A model generated the notes under the pieces. It was given only the letters and a program-made list of their open reading frames with translations. It did no database searches and was not told the origin of the DNA. Position numbers and translations under genes: made by a program. From positions 1-5,475 of the forward strand of contig JALTCK010000128.1 in NCBI GenBank assembly GCA_027074805.1: a stretch of DNA of 5,475 bases, given 5' to 3'. The DNA is from Thermococcus sp. Lineage in GTDB: Archaea; Methanobacteriota_B; Thermococci; Thermococcales; Thermococcaceae. Shown here in pieces: positions 5,379-5,475 of this stretch (positions within the stretch are counted from its first letter, which is position 1; every line of letters starts with the position of its first letter).

Positions 5379-5466
5379 GGCCCGGTGGGTTCCTACTCGC
5401 CCCAGCCTCGGACACCCCCGAGCCGTGAGGCATGATAGTGCCTGCAGGCATCGGGAGGGATGAGGC

Positions 5467-5475
5467 TTTAAAAAA
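5467..5475 (-). promoter_or_regulatory. Probable TATA box of the L44e-S27e operon, cut by the window edge
   Basis: On the - strand TTTTTTAAA reads into the window. A start about 25 nt downstream (near 5445) would give a leader of about 85 nt. The BRE lies outside the window, so the promoter cannot be fully judged. Confidence 0.5.

Noticed and set aside
5432..5475. + strand frame ATG ATA GTG CCT GCA GGC running open to the window edge, a possible divergent gene
   Set aside because: Only 14 codons are visible, there is no TATA-like box in the GC-rich DNA upstream, and the only purine-rich site (GTGAGG) is too close to the ATG. It also overlaps the inferred L44e promoter region. The next bases outside the window would decide.
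5360..5475. C/D-box or H/ACA guide RNA, or tRNA-like element, in the L44e leader
   Set aside because: No box C/D pair, no ACA 3' of a suitable stem on the - strand, and no acceptor/T-arm pairing could be assembled.
1..5475. CRISPR array, insertion sequence, attachment site
   Set aside because: No regularly spaced long repeats, no transposase or integrase frame, and no terminal inverted repeats were seen.

Overview
The window looks like chromosomal DNA of a hyperthermophilic euryarchaeon of the order Thermococcales, most likely Thermococcus. The basis is the protein set: an archaeal aIF2-alpha whose sequence matches what I remember of Pyrococcus/Thermococcus orthologues, archaeal L44e, S27e and Nop10, and a CbiM/PDGLE/CbiQ/CbiO transporter. 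Strong GGAGGTGA-type ribosome binding sites and TATA-like boxes about 25 bp from inferred transcription starts agree with this. Genus assignment is inference. No mobile element, CRISPR array, tRNA or rRNA was found.

Layout, left to right. (1) Positions 1-192, + strand: the last 63 codons of a phosphohexomutase. It is convergent with the next gene, and one TTAA tetranucleotide supplies both stop codons. (2) Positions 189-2840, all - strand: a four-gene nickel/cobalt ECF transporter operon, transcribed cbiM, PDGLE (CbiN-like) protein, cbiQ, cbiO, with tight spacing or ATGA overlap. (3) Positions 2841-2978: intergenic, with the cbiM promoter and three helically phased direct repeats that look like a metal-responsive operator. 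It also holds the probable 3' end of the next transcript. (4) Positions 2979-4787, - strand: aIF2-alpha, nop10 and a PAC2-family protein, joined by a 1-nt overlap and a 1-nt gap, with their own TATA box at 4836-4843. (5) Positions 4874-5359, - strand: ribosomal proteins L44e and S27e. (6) Positions 5360-5475: the L44e leader. It contains a hairpin that presents the Shine-Dalgarno sequence, a 25-codon open frame ending in an ATGA overlap with L44e, and a T/A-rich promoter box cut by the window edge.

Functionally there are two blocks. The transporter moves Ni2+ or Co2+ into the cell: CbiM is the substrate subunit, the CbiN-like protein its small partner, CbiQ the coupling subunit and CbiO the ATPase. 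Nickel would serve [NiFe]-hydrogenases and cobalt would serve B12 enzymes; the sequence does not decide which. The right block is a translation cluster: two zinc-finger ribosomal proteins, the tRNA-delivering initiation factor subunit, an rRNA pseudouridylation component and a proteasome-chaperone-like protein.

The genes are of known families and I found no clearly new multi-gene system. The most original signals are regulatory: the phased repeats around the cbiM TATA box, and the L44e leader with its hairpin and overlapping upstream ORF.
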